A stretch of DNA of 64,000 nt. Origin: Boletus sp. NGJ. Lineage: Eukaryota > Basidiomycota > Agaricomycetes > Boletales > Boletaceae. The position numbers and the translations under genes were made by a program. Where the stretch lies: NCBI GenBank assembly GCA_019096195.1, contig JAGTXK010000054.1, forward strand, positions 1-64,000. The letters are read 5' to 3'. Below the pieces are notes generated by a model. The model saw nothing but the letters and a program-made list of their open reading frames with translations, did no database searches and had not been told where the DNA came from. This document shows positions 46,402-57,907 of this stretch, piece after piece (within the stretch, counting starts at the first letter, position 1; the number at the start of each line of letters is the position of its first letter).

Positions 46402-46640
46402 ATGAAGGCATTAAGCCAATGGACCCATGGCCACTCGGGGATACCACGTAACGAGAATGCGATCGCGAAGGCTAAGAAACTGGCACTACTGGAGAGATCG
46501 GTGTTGTGCAATGTAGACACTAAGGCGGAAGCACAGGCACTCCAAAACATCTCCCTTCAGACTGCCAGTTACAATAAACCACGCGCCAACCACGTCAACG
46601 ACTTCCTGTCAGACAATTCTTGACAGTTGAAACTCCTGGA
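46402..46640 (+). repeat. P450-duplicon marker with an RNase H-like motif, copy 2
   Basis: The frame at 46402 reads QWTHGHSGIPRNENAIAKAK, which fits the RNase H signature W-x-x-GHSGI-x-x-NE-x-A-x-x-AK. It is followed by the block found also at 16020-16165, 49600-49840 and 61060-61190. It is a relic of a retroelement RNase H domain or of a host RNase H-like gene, carried along with the P450 copies. Confidence 0.55.
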
Positions 46641-47053
46641 CAACCCGGTGGCTGCTACCTTCTGATGTCACCCTAACTTACTTACACCCTACCACTAAGC
46701 AGTGCCGATACATTCTATTGCCTCATGCGGCAAAATAGTTGCGAACTACGTCCAGTGGCAGCACTGGCGACCAGCGGCGTCGGGTTAGAACGGAAACTCA
46801 CGACAACCGAGGTGGTGGAGCTCCCTTTCCATGCGCCACTTCACACACGTAGACACGACTTACCTTTAGAAACGACGTGGCCTAAAGATATTCATTATCA
46901 AGACATCTTCGTACGTTTTGTAACTCCGGTCAAGCGATGAGTCTGTTTTGTTTGTCAACTGCGTTGGGACATCAAGGACCACCAGCTTAATCTAGATCAG
47001 CCATCCACGCGCCGTTGTTGTCAGCACCACTCTCAAACTCGGGAATTGTATGG

Positions 47054-47059
47054 TATAAA
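47054..47059 (+). promoter_or_regulatory. TATA box of P450-E
   Basis: TATGGTATAAAGCCGTCTGA lies 72 bp before the ATG. The same string, slightly varied, precedes genes G and H, and a degenerate form precedes B. Confidence 0.65.
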
Positions 47060-47125
47060 GCCGTCTGAATTTCCATGAACGCGGTATCGTATCCTGCCGC
47101 CGTGCGACTCCATTGAATTGTAATC

Positions 47126-49118
47126 ATGGGGATTCGAGTACTTGGTGTCTGCCTTGCTGGTTTGGCGCTGTACCTCGTCCGACGATTTGTCTGGAGGAGG
47201 ACTCCGCTTCCCCCTGGACCTCCTGGTTGGCCGTTCATTGGGAACCTGCTCGACCTTCCAATATATGCTCCGTATAGAACGCTTGGAGCAATGAGCGGAA
47301 AATATGGCAAGTGCATAGACACTCCTCACAATGTACATACGTCGCTCATGCTACGCCAGGCCCTATCATATCCCTCAACGTGATGGGCACGCAATACGTC
47401 GTGCTCAACTCCTTCAAGGTAACAAAAGACTTACTCGAGAAGGAAAGTGCCGTCACATCAAACAGGCCACACCTCACGATGGGTGGTGACCTTGTCGGGT
47501 GGGGTAAATCTACGGTTTTTCTACAATATAGCGACACGCACCGAAAACATCGCAAATTCATTCATCAGCAAATCGGCACCAAGAGTAGCCTAAAGGTGTT
47601 CTACCCTGCCCAAGAAGCTGAAACGAGACGATTACTACGCAACGTATTGAAGAACACTGATAATCTCATCGCTCATAGTCGCCGGTGCGATACGGTGCCG
47701 TTTGTGCCCTGCGCGATTGTGCTAATGTGACACATTTTGGGCAGAACGGCCGGCTCAGTGATTTTGAAGATCTCGCATGGCTATACTGTCAAGGAAGATC
47801 GCGATCCGCTCGTGGAAATGGCTAACAATGTCATGGACAATTTCATTGAGATCTCGGCTCCGGGCCGGTTTCTTGTTGACCTATTTCCGATCTGTACGTT
47901 CAGAGTTGCTTCGATCCATTTCAGCTCTTGAAGGGTTTCACTAGTGCGATACTTGCCTGACTGGTTCCCAGGAGGTGGTTTCCACAAAGATGCAAGGCGA
48001 TGGCGAAAAATGCTGAACGAGGCAGTGGGCACTCCATACAGGTTTGTGTTGGAACACCTGGTATGTTTATCCTTTAAGTTCGTGACTCTTGTTCGCTGAT
48101 TCCGGATTAGGCAAAGGGCGACGCTGTGCCATCATTCATTTCTCGGGTCCTTCAAAATGGTGTCACTCCTGAGGAGGAAGAGATCTTGAAGTGGGCTTCT
48201 TTTTCCATGTATTTCGGTATGGATTCAAGGCATGCCTCTCCGGACAGCAGAGCTTACATTGATTATATTCTATGATTTATCAGGCGGATCAGACACCGTG
48301 AGTGGAATTTTCCACAAACAAGGGGATGTCACTAAAAAGTGCGGTAACAGACGCCCACCGCAGTGTCTGCGTTCTTCCTTGCCATGACAATCTACCCCGA
48401 TATTCTGAAAGTGGCGCAGGCCGAAGTGGATGCTGTCGTCGGGCACGACAGACTTCCGACCTTTGACGATCGTGATTCGCTTCCGTACGTGAATGCGATC
48501 TGCACAGAACTCCTTCGGTGGCACGTGGTGGCTCCAATGGGTATGTATCTATACCCAACCTTGTGCATTTCCGATCTGACTGGAGTGCGTGTGATGCTAG
48601 CTATGCATGCCACTACACAGGATAATATCTACGAAGGACACTTAATCCCGAAAGGGACATGTCTTATTGCGAATATATGGTTCGTGGCTTTTCGAGAGTG
48701 ACATTGAATTGAGATCTCAGCTGAAATGGTTTGTGTAGGTTTATCCTATCCAACCCAGAAACCTATCCCAATCCGGACGTGTTCAACCCGGAGAGGTTCC
48801 TTGGTGAGGAACAGCAGCCCGACCCGCGTGATGCGTGTTTCGGGTGGGGAAGGCGGTCGTGTCCCGGTGCGCACCTAGCGGAGTCGACGATCTTCATATG
48901 TGTCGCGATGGCGCTGGCGACGCTGGATGTGTCGAGATGTGTCGAGAATGGTGTGGAGTTGGTGCCGAGACACGACGTCACGGAGGGCACCGTACGGTGA
49001 GTCTGCTAAATTGTTCTGATGTGTATTTGCTAACAACTGGTTTTGCAGTCACGTTAAGCCGTTCAAATGTAGGATCGTACCGCGATCAAATAAGGCGGAG
49101 GATCTGCTTCAGACATGA
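47126..49118 (+). CDS. Cytochrome P450 E (reference member of the array)
   Basis: Exons read as 47126-47306, 47360-47684, 47745-47893, 47945-48060, 48111-48216, 48284-48297, 48351-48540, 48601-48679, 48739-48996 and 49049-49118. They sum to 1488 nt, 495 residues, in frame throughout. Landmarks: membrane anchor (residues about 1-22), LPPGPPGWP (about 29-37), GGSDTT oxygen-activation motif (about 293-298), K-helix E350/R353 in ELLRW, NPERF (about 403-407) and the heme loop FGWGRRSCPG with Cys at about 428. The first intron (53 nt) fits only as GC-AG. Exon 6 is 14 nt. Introns are 50-67 nt. It oxidises an unknown small molecule at the ER with electrons from P450 reductase. Close to G and H in exon 1. 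Family number not assigned. Confidence 0.93.
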
Positions 49119-50268
49119 TGTGCTTTGTCGGTAGGTTAGGTATGATGGTCCCCGACTCCCATGATACTAGGGAATCACCGGATAGCTAGTTCTATGAGTG
49201 TTACCTGTTTGGTGTTGTGGTTCATTCAGTATTGGCAGGGCAATATGGGCTCATTCATGTAAACTACTGCCATGGTATAAACATATCTACAATGTTGCCA
49301 CTGCACTTCTCGGAGTCGTTGCACCCGCCCACCACTCCCAGTCCTGAACGTCCCGTTTCGGCACCTCACAGTTCTCCCTTCCTGGGGCCCCTAGCACGAT
49401 AAGGCACCCTGTCTGCAGGAAGTCAGTCCTGCGAGATGGTCCGTCACACCCTGCCGTGCGGGGTTCCGCTTCCGTTTTGGGCCGGAAAGCGTTGCGTGCT
49501 TCCAGCCTTCCACGCGATCCCCTCCGTCTCTCACCCCGGGCCGTGACAGTCGCTGGATGCTTGGCCGCGAACAAACGCTGACCAATTCTACTCATGCGTT
49601 GGCATGAAGGCATTCTGGCGTCAACACCGTGGAGGGATATCACGCAACGATGAGGCAGCCAGGCCAAGAAAGCGGCACTAGGAGAGACCGGTGTTGTGCA
49701 ATAGAGGCGGAAACACGGGCACTCCAAAACATTACCAGAGCAAAGCTACTAAAATGATCTTAGATTGCCAGTCAAATCACGCGCCTGACCGCACCAACGA
49801 CTAGAGACTTCTTGCTGGGCAGTTTTTGACAGTTGAAACTCATCGACAGTGCCATGTGGGAGCTATCGTCCGACGCCACGCTCTCACTTACACCTGGATA
49901 CCACTCTTAAGCATGACATGTCCGTCTCGGAGATTGCGACGATTGCGTCAAAGTGGTTGCGAACTACCTCCAGTGGCAGCACTGGGTCAGAACGGAAACT
50001 CACGGAAAACGCGTTTCAGCAACTGACGTGGTTGGACATCCCTGCACCCTTTCCAGTCTCCTACCTTGAGAAACAAATTAACCGAGAGATATTCAAGACA
50101 TCTTCGTACGTTTTATAACTCCGGTCCAGCAATAATGTCTGTTTTGTCCGTCAGTTGCGTTTGGACATTAGGGCCAGCTTAATCTATACCATAGATCAGC
50201 CATGCGCGCCGTTGCTGTCAGCAGCACTCTAGGGCTCTGCCATTACGCGGCTGAGCGACTCCATTGGG
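49119..50268. other. Intergenic with P450-duplicon marker, copy 3
   Basis: From about 49540 to 49840 the sequence matches the marker region at 46.37-46.64 kb (CGAACAAACGCTGACCAATT, GCATGAAGGCATTCTGGCG, GAGACCGGTGTTGTGCAAT). The following 400 bp continue as the 5' flank of a P450 copy. Between 49119 and 49540 I see no gene. Confidence 0.55.
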
Positions 50269-50271
50269 TTG

Positions 50272-51595
50272 TAATCGGCATTCGAGTACTTGATGTCTGC
50301 CTTGCTGGTTTGGCACTGCATGTACCTCGATCAACGACTTGTCTGGAGGAGAACTCCGCCTGGACCTCCTGGTTGGCCGCTCATTAGGAACCAGTTTGAC
50401 CTTCCAATATATGTTCCATATAAAACGCTCGGAGCGATGAGCGGAAAATATGGCAAGTGCATAGACACTCCTCACAATGTACATACGTCGCTCATGCTAC
50501 GCCACGCCTTATCATACACCTCGACGTGATGGGTACACAATACATCGTCCTCAACTCCCTTGAGGCGATCAAAGACTTACTCGAACATTGCCATCACATC
50601 AAATAGGCCACATTTTACGATGGGTGTAACCTTGTCGGGTGATAAATTTACGACTTTGCTACAATATGGTGACACGTACTCCCAGTAAAACATCACAAAT
50701 TCATTCATCAGCTAGAGTAGCCTAGAGGTATTCTACCCTGCCCAAGAAACCGAAACGAGACAATCATTACGCAACGTGTTGAAGAACCTTGATGATCTCG
50801 TCGCTCATAGTCGCCGGTGCGATACGGTGCCGTTTGTGCCCTGCGCGATTGTGCTAATGTGACACATTTTGGGCAGAACGGCCGGCTCAGTGATCCTGAA
50901 GATCTCGCATGGTTATACCGTCAAGGAAGATGGTGATCCGATCGTGGGGATGGCTAACAAAGTCATAGATAATTTCATTGAGATCTCGGCTCCGGGACAG
51001 ATTGTAGTGGATATACTTCCGATCTGTACGTTCAGAGTTTCTTCGATCTATTTCAGTTCTTGAAGGATTTCACTAGTGTGATACTTACCTGACTGGTTCC
51101 CAGGAGGTGGTTTCCACAAAGATGCAAGGCGATGGCGAGAAAAGCTGAGCGAGGCAGTGGGCACACCATACAGGTTTGTGTTGGAACACCTGGTATGTTT
51201 ATCCTTTACAGTAAGTTCGTGATTCTTGTTCGCTGATTCCGGATTAGGCAAAGGGCGACGCTGTTTCACGGGCGCTGTAGGATGGTGTTAGTAGTACTCC
51301 TGAGGAGAAGAGATTTTGAAGTATGGCTCAAAAGCACAGCTCTTGGGACAGTTGAGCTTACAATTCTATGATTTATCAGGCGAATCAGACACTGTGAATT
51401 GATTTATTTCACAAGCAAGACTCAAGAGGGTCGCACTGAAAAGCTCAATAACAGACGTCCCCAGTGTCTGCATTTTTCCTTGCCATGACAATCTACATAA
51501 TCTAAAAGTGGCGCAGACTTCCGACCTTTGTGGATCGTGATTCACTTCCGTACGTGAATGCGGCTCCTTCGATGATGCGTCAACGTTGACACAAC
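50272..51595 (+). pseudogene. Cytochrome P450 F, truncated and broken
   Basis: Aligned by eye to P450-E: VLDVCLAGLALH and PPGPPGWPLIRN (exon 1), NVMG-type and phase-equivalent exon 2, TAGSVILKISHGYTVKEDGD (exon 3, 50876 on), the exon 4 block GGAGGTGGTTTCCACAAAGA, the microexon region near 51380, and LPYVNA-type text near 51550. Damage: the start codon is lost (ATCGGC where paralogues have ATCATGGGG), exon 1 has deletions, exon 2 has deletions and frame changes, and exon 5 lacks bases. The copy ends in the K-helix exon with no PERF or heme loop. It lies directly upstream of the glycosyltransferase 3' end. Confidence 0.85.
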
Positions 51596-51760
51596 GCATC
51601 CAACATTTTCGGTATGTTTCTATCCGTAATTAGGCAGGCATCACCGACGCGATGAGTGCGTAGTAATTTCAACCTCGTTTCGGTAGATCCCACCACCCAG
51701 GGCCATACGTAGTACATCAGAATTTGCATATTGTACTTTCAATCATGCAGTACATCTACT
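51596..51760. other. Short spacer, no gene seen
   Basis: Between the truncated end of P450-F and the glycosyltransferase stop codon; nothing supported. Confidence 0.3.
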
Positions 51761-53458
51761 TCATATTTCGGGAACTGCATCTAACTTGCTTATCCCTGCC
51801 TCCTTCAAGATCACCATGGAAGAAAGTTCTCGCCCATTCCCTCTTGCTCTGCAAAGCTCCTTCAAACGTTTTGCCGACCTTCTGAATTTGCCCGCTTCCT
51901 CGGTATCTCCTGTTACTCTCACCAATGCTTTACCGAATTCTTCTGCCCGAACACTTGGTGCACAGGTTTTATTCCCGAAAATACCAATGCTCAGGAACTC
52001 TGCGCGGTTTGCATGGTCGTAGGTATCCAACCAGACAGGAAGGACGATGTGCGGAATGCCAGACCTATTCAAAGACATTCAACTCAGGTACTCGGTGAAG
52101 ATCACAGACGAAAAACCTCACCAAACGCCCTCAAAGAATGAATTCGCTCCTCCGTGGTGGACTGTACAAACCACGTTGGGATGTTGCAATATCGACACTG
52201 GTTCTGCCTCCATCCAAGGCAATACCTTCACCCTCCCTTCTTTGATTTCCTTCCCGATGATGTCGTCAATCGCTCCTTGAATGTCCCCACTTTCCATGAC
52301 CTTCCAGAGCACTTGGATTTTACTAGCGCCTCTTTGATTGTGATAATCTAGCAATATACGAAATGCGCTAGCCATCTCTCTCGCGACCCTTTCGTCGGAA
52401 ACGACGTGCGATCCAAGGTTGACCATTACGGTTGGTCCATCGTCCAACCACTTCATCAAAGCTGGATCGGTCTCCTCGAGGGGATCAAAGGGTATGATGA
52501 TGGGGCCACATAGGTGTAGGTGTTTGGGGATGAGGGTAAAGGCGAAGTCTGTTTCCACGAGTGCAGGACAGATATGCGTTACTCCACAGCCAAGTTGGTT
52601 ACCTAACTCTTTAGGCGTAGTGTTGACCCCCAGGGACCTACGTAAGGCTAGAAATTGTTTGATCTGCGTCGAAGTCATCGTTCGTATAGCGAGCCGAACG
52701 TGAAGATAGATGTTGAGAGGGATCTGCCACCACTTGAGAGGAAATGGAAATCCCGACGATAGACTAGGCAGGTGGTTGTCAGTTACCCCGAACGAGTGGA
52801 TGAAAATTTCTACGACGAACACAGGATATTTCCAAAATCCCGCCAAGTAGGGCTGCATCATCACCGCGATATCCTTTGTGGAATTCGGTGATATATTGAT
52901 GAACTTTTGGTCTGCGAGTTTGCAGGCATCCTGTGCAATATGGAACATATTATCTATCACCACCACGTTTGGTTTGATGGCTGTGATGATCTCCTTGCAA
53001 CTTTCGACAGCTGCGACAAATTCCTCCTGACTCCAGGGATATAATATAAGGTCTATCTTTGAGTAACTTTCCAAAGCTCCCGACACACCATGAGAGTGCG
53101 CCAAGTCAGCAGTTCTCATACCGTGCTTCATGAGAGCTTCATTCCACGATGCTATGCCCTTGAATTCACAGAAGTTAACAGAGCCAGTGGAATTACTCCT
53201 GGAGCACGAGGCGTGGCGGTCGACGAGCTCTTGAAGGCGTGAAACGCGGGTTCTAAGCGGCGAAAAAGACGCAATGTAGACATTCATGCCTGCGAGGGCG
53301 AGTTCATATGAGGTTGCAAGGGTCACGTTGGCTTGCCCGTACTCCGAGTATGTAAAGATGAGAACGATAGGGAGGGGACTCATGGCAGAGAGGATCAACT
53401 GCTGGGGGAAAGTGTTCGAGAATGCTGGCGGGCAGATGCTCACGGTGTCTGGCGCCAT
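51761..53458 (-). CDS. UDP-glycosyltransferase (GT1 family)
   Basis: Two exons (53458-52122 and 52064-51761) joined over a 57-nt GT-AG intron give 1641 nt, 546 residues. The N-terminal half starts after SPLPIVLIFTYSEYGQANVT and has the acceptor-domain features PLRTRVSRLQELVD, PNVVVIDNMFHIAQDACK and SPNSTKD. The C-terminal donor-binding half has PTVMVNLGSHVVSD, VLPWMEAEP, VCTVHHGGANSFFEG, then across the intron WSGIPHIVLPVWLDTYDHAN, matching the GT1 signature (HGGxxS/NxxE, then DQ/DxxxNA). It would transfer a sugar from a UDP-sugar to a lipophilic acceptor such as a sterol or a P450 product. The N-terminal position usually held by the catalytic His (GH) reads GQ. Convergent neighbour of the P450 pseudogene; next to the R3H/G-patch gene on the other side. 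Confidence 0.88.
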
Positions 53459-54399
53459 GACGGCAGCAAGGCCACCATTTTCATAATAGATGGCGGGGTT
53501 GAAACTTTGTCATGGAGTTACTCCAATGGACCATCCGAAGATGGCTGCATCGCACATGAGAACATCCTTCCTGATGGTTCGGTTTCCCCGTCGATATCCT
53601 ATCTAGACACTGATTAAATTGACTGTGTCCTTGCCTGTTTCGTGTGGTACTGCCTTGCAAGTTGGATTTTGATGCGAGGAACTGCGCAAATGGAAAGATT
53701 GGTCAGCGTCCTCAGCTCCAAAAGTACAAAGTACTCAAGTTAACTAAAGACGGTCGGAGTTCAAATCTGGGAAGCTAATACTCGTCAGTTTCACAACTTT
53801 GAGAATCCTACTCAACCCTTTCATCGTCCACACATAGATAGCATATTTTAAGAGTACTGTGAACTTGAACGAGCTAATTTGAAGTAAAAATGAACGAGAT
53901 CGTCAAAAGCTAATCGTACTTCACCTGCCGATCAGTGCCGAAGCTGAGTTTGAAGCTTTTCTGAGCTGCCGTGAGTGTGCCGACCTCCCTCACTGCGAGG
54001 TCAATTCAGAAGGAGACCGGGGAACAACAGTCGACCTGACCCAACTTATGTTCCTCGTACAACGACGCATATGAAATGCCACATACGGTCCCTTTTCTCG
54101 CACCATCCTGCTACCTATATATACCTTTGCTGCAGTACAAATTGTATCATCATCTAATCTGGATAGACAACCCCAGTTTGATGTATATACTAGCATCGAT
54201 CTCTCCGTCGTCCAATACTCACCATCCCAGCGACCGCACTAGAGTCTCCGATATACAAATAAGGTCAGTTCTCGGAGTTTCTCTCGCAGAAGTGAAAGAA
54301 CGAAACAATACACAGCCACATGTGCATGTGACTGTACCCAGACTGGTGGAGAGTCACAGAGTTGTATCTACACCACTCTTTCGCCGTACCTCAACATAA
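53459..54399. promoter_or_regulatory. Intergenic between divergent glycosyltransferase and G-patch genes
   Basis: The 5' regions of two outward-facing genes. TATATATA at 54116-54123 (context CTACCTATATATACC) is a likely TATA element for the plus-strand gene, about 280 bp before its ATG, so a 5' untranslated part of about 250 nt is expected. No coding sequence was recognised here. Confidence 0.5.
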
Positions 54400-57300
54400 A
54401 TGCCTCACAAAGGGAACAAGAATAAAAACAAGAACAAAAACAACAATCATCGTGGTCGAGGTGGTGGTCGTGACCGTGGTCGCGGTCGGGGAGCACCAAA
54501 TGGTGTTCCCACGGCTGGTCGTGCCCCTCGCCATACCGATCCCCGTGCGAGCACAGAAATCGACGTGGTGGTACAGCAGTGGGCGGAACCATCGACTGTA
54601 CCGGGTGCGTCACGGGTGGTCGTCCACGTCCACCTATGGATTCGTTTCGTGGGATAATCCCTTATCTTTGATATTAACCCCACAGGCGCGAACGGGGGAG
54701 AGAATGTGAATAGAAGGAATGGGTCCTGGAGGGGTGGGGCGCCCAAGTCGAGATCCGGCGCTGGGACACCTTTGAGGGGGACGGATAGTCTTCGGCGGGG
54801 CGACTTGACGCCGAGAGGGAATGGGGCGGGGCGTGGACTGGGTAGAGGTAGAGGTAGAGGTAGAGGACGGGGACAAGCTAACGGAGGGGATCCTTCTAGT
54901 GCCTCACGCTGCCCTCGTTTCGGCGGTGTTGGTGTCAACTCCAAGGCAAGGACCAGCGTCAGAAATGACGCCCCCCTCTCCGACCTGCTCTATTCCGAGC
55001 GTCCGCTTCTGCGGCCCGTCAAGTTCGTACGGTCGACTTTGACCCCGTTCTTGTTTCAGTATGCGGAAGAGGTGTTGGAACCTGCGCCGCAAGCCGCTGG
55101 TGAGTGCCCCGTGTCCTCTTATTTTGCCGTTCTCTGTTCCTTTTTTGTTGTACCGGTGCGTGAATGCTGATCGATGGTGTTTTGTTTCTAGATACGACGG
55201 AGACGTCTCACGCCCCCATCGCTAACCGCGTGGCTCGGTTGTTCCACACGAATGCGCCCAATTCAGACTCTGGATCAGAAGATCACGCTGAAGATGCACT
55301 CGAGGAAATCGATTTCGCAAACCTGGCCAAGGTCCGCGCAGAGGTGGATGCCATCGCTCAAGGCATTGCGATGCTGGACAAAGCCGCTCGCAGAGATCAA
55401 GACGACATCGAGGAAGTTGATTTCGCCGATTTGGCCGCAATACGCGCCAAAGTCGACTCGGATGCCGCGGAAATACACGCAGTTTCTCGAGATGACAGGA
55501 TCGAGGAGGCGTTCACTGGTGTATACAACCAGATCAAAGACACGAGGCAAGTATCGAGCCCCATGGACGTTGTTGACGACGACCAGCCACACGGTGTCCA
55601 ACAGACGATACCGTTACCATTATCACCTACGCTCGACGATTCGCTTGATTTCAAACCATCTACCGAGACTCCAGATCTGTCTAACCACGAATCTTTCCCA
55701 CATACCCAAGATACGATTGTCGTCGGGGAAGGGGTACCCTGCTCATCCAACGCATCGCCAAACACGCCTGTAGAAGAATCACCCCAATCTATACCACCAG
55801 GCGCACCTTACGACGACACTGATCCACTCTTCGTCGTAGATACCTCACCCACGCGTCCCTTTACCGGCCGTTCTGCGAGCGATGTCATACTCGTCGACCG
55901 AACAGGTCACGGCGAGGCGCTCGGTGACCAAGACGAAGAACGCATCGTCTACGTCGCCCCACATCCACGCTCAGGGCGCGTCTCGCGCGTCCCCGCCATC
56001 CCCCGCGTCAAGCTGCCCCAGACGTCCATGTTGATAGGCATGTCTCTTGAGACTGGAGGGCTGAGAAGCCCAGTTCGCGAGGACGATTGTGGTCCAGTGC
56101 CTTCCAGTGATCGAGATCGAGATCGAACGCATACGGGTCTCGAAGGTGAAACTGGGGAAGAACATTACCTTTCCCTCGCATCGCTCACCCTCGGGCCCAC
56201 CCCTTCCGCTACCACGTCCTCGCCTGCCCGCCCGACGCCAGCGCGCGCGAATGCGGCGTTGAGAGCACGCAAGAAGTTGGTGTGGATCCAGCGACAGGAG
56301 AAGCGAGGTCTGATGGGGTTCGGTGCGCTTGGAGCGATGGTATCGGAGGCGAGATTGAGGGAGGAGGATGTGAGGGAGAGGCGGCGTCCCAGGTGGGAGA
56401 TGAGACGGAAGGGTGACTCGGATGTGGATTGGGGCACCGAGGACGAAGACGAAGATGGCGAGAGCGAGAACGAGGAGGGCGAAGAAATGGATGAATTGGA
56501 CGCAGTGTCAAATGGTCTCGGAGGGATGGAGATTGATCCAGATCTGGTCATGGACGTGAATGCGATGCAGGGATTCATGAACAGTATGGAGGGGTCGCGG
56601 TTTGTGACCATGGACGATCTCGAGGACGAGGCGCAGATGCGGCGGGAAGACGAGGAGGGTGAGGGTGGACCTGAGGGGAGCTCTTGTTCCGAGCGTAGCG
56701 ACGAAGAGGAAGCGAGAATGTCCGAGGAAGAAGAAGAGGCATTTAACATTGAAGAAGAGAACTTCATCGCTGAATCTGAAGGAGATGATGAACTCTCTGA
56801 AGATTCCGACGACGAGCTGAGTCCTAGATCGAGCTTCCAAGCGCGCCTGCGTAAGGTGCGTGAACGGAGTCGTAGCCAACATCCAATGATTGTCCAAGAG
56901 TCCATGCCCTCCACGCACGGTGCAGACGACGAAAACATTATAGCACATATCAAGGTGAGTCGCGAGTTGACTGTTGTCGAGCTCGTGTGTCTCATGTCAC
57001 GGGAATGGCCAGGACCTCCTCGAAAAGAACAGCCAGATTCTCTCTGATCGTGCCAGTAAAGAGAAACAGGTGGTCTTTCGCGATCAACACGAGGAATATG
57101 TGGACGATTCCGAGTTTACTACCCCCGTCAACAAGAAGAGTGCGTCTTGCATTTTTCCTCGTCGTACCTTTGAGCTCATGCTACGCACCATGACCTTGCA
57201 CAGAGAAAAATAAGGGTAAACAAGCGACGGGACACTTTGCCACCGAGTTGAATGCTCAATGGGCCAAAGATCGTGCTAAGAAAGCAGAACACAAGAAGGA

Positions 57301-57907
57301 ACGCGAGGCCGCACGTCTTCGCGCCGCCCTCGACCCCCTGAGCGCCGACGCCAACACAGGCAACCACGGTCGCACATCCCGCAAAGCCATGAGCGCGGCG
57401 GCCCATCTCGATCCGGATGCGGCGCGGTCTGTCGCCCCGGGCGCGATCGTCGATATGGTGACCCTCGAGACGCAGATGAGGCGGTTCATCGAGGACGTAG
57501 GGGGGCGGAAAAGTTTGGCGTTGCCGCCAATGGACAACAAGATGCGGAAGGAGGTGCATGAGATGGCGCATGCGTTTGGGCTGAAGAGCGAGAGCAAGGG
57601 GAAAGGGAGTAGGAGGTATACGACGTTGTTCAAGACGAGTCGGACGGGGTTGAATGAGCGCAAGGTAAAGGCGACGATGAAGCGGAATTTGTCCAGGGGA
57701 GGACAGATCCCGAGACACCAGGAAGGGTACGAGGTGGGCAAGGATGCGCCGGAGATTAGGGAGAGCAATGTTGGGTTTCGGATGTTGGCTTCGATGGGGT
57801 GGTCAGAGGGTGTTCGGATCGGAGGTACGGGGTCGGTCGGTATCGATGCCCCGCTGACTGCGATCGTCAAAAACTCGAAACTTGGTTTGGGCGCGACGCG
57901 GGGGTGA
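54400..57907 (+). CDS. R3H and G-patch domain protein (Sqs1/Pfa1-like)
   Basis: Five exons (54400-54604, 54686-55099, 55192-56954, 57013-57139, 57204-57907) add to 3213 nt, 1070 residues, in frame with GT-AG introns. N-terminus: Lys/Asn- then Arg/Gly-rich (RGRGGGRDRGRGRG and a second RG tract near 54835-54880). Centre: long acidic region (GTEDEDEDGESENEEGEEMD near 56430-56500 and another near 56700-56810). C-terminus: R3H-like segment (about residues 919-982, MVTLETQMRRFIEDVGG, MRKEVHEMAHAFGL) and a terminal G-patch (about 1019-1066, NVGFRMLASMGWSEGVRIGG, LTAIVKNSKLGLG). This order fits yeast Sqs1, which activates the DEAH helicase Prp43 through its G-patch in splicing and ribosome biogenesis. 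It is a single-copy-type housekeeping gene embedded in the P450 array. Confidence 0.88.

Noticed and set aside
53744-53775. GAGTTCAAATCTGGG resembling a tRNA T-arm
   Set aside because: No acceptor stem, D-arm or anticodon arm could be fitted around it.
56165-56995. 276-codon minus-strand frame opposite the G-patch gene
   Set aside because: Serine-rich antisense shadow of the acidic GA/GAG-rich coding strand; the plus-strand model is in frame over five exons.
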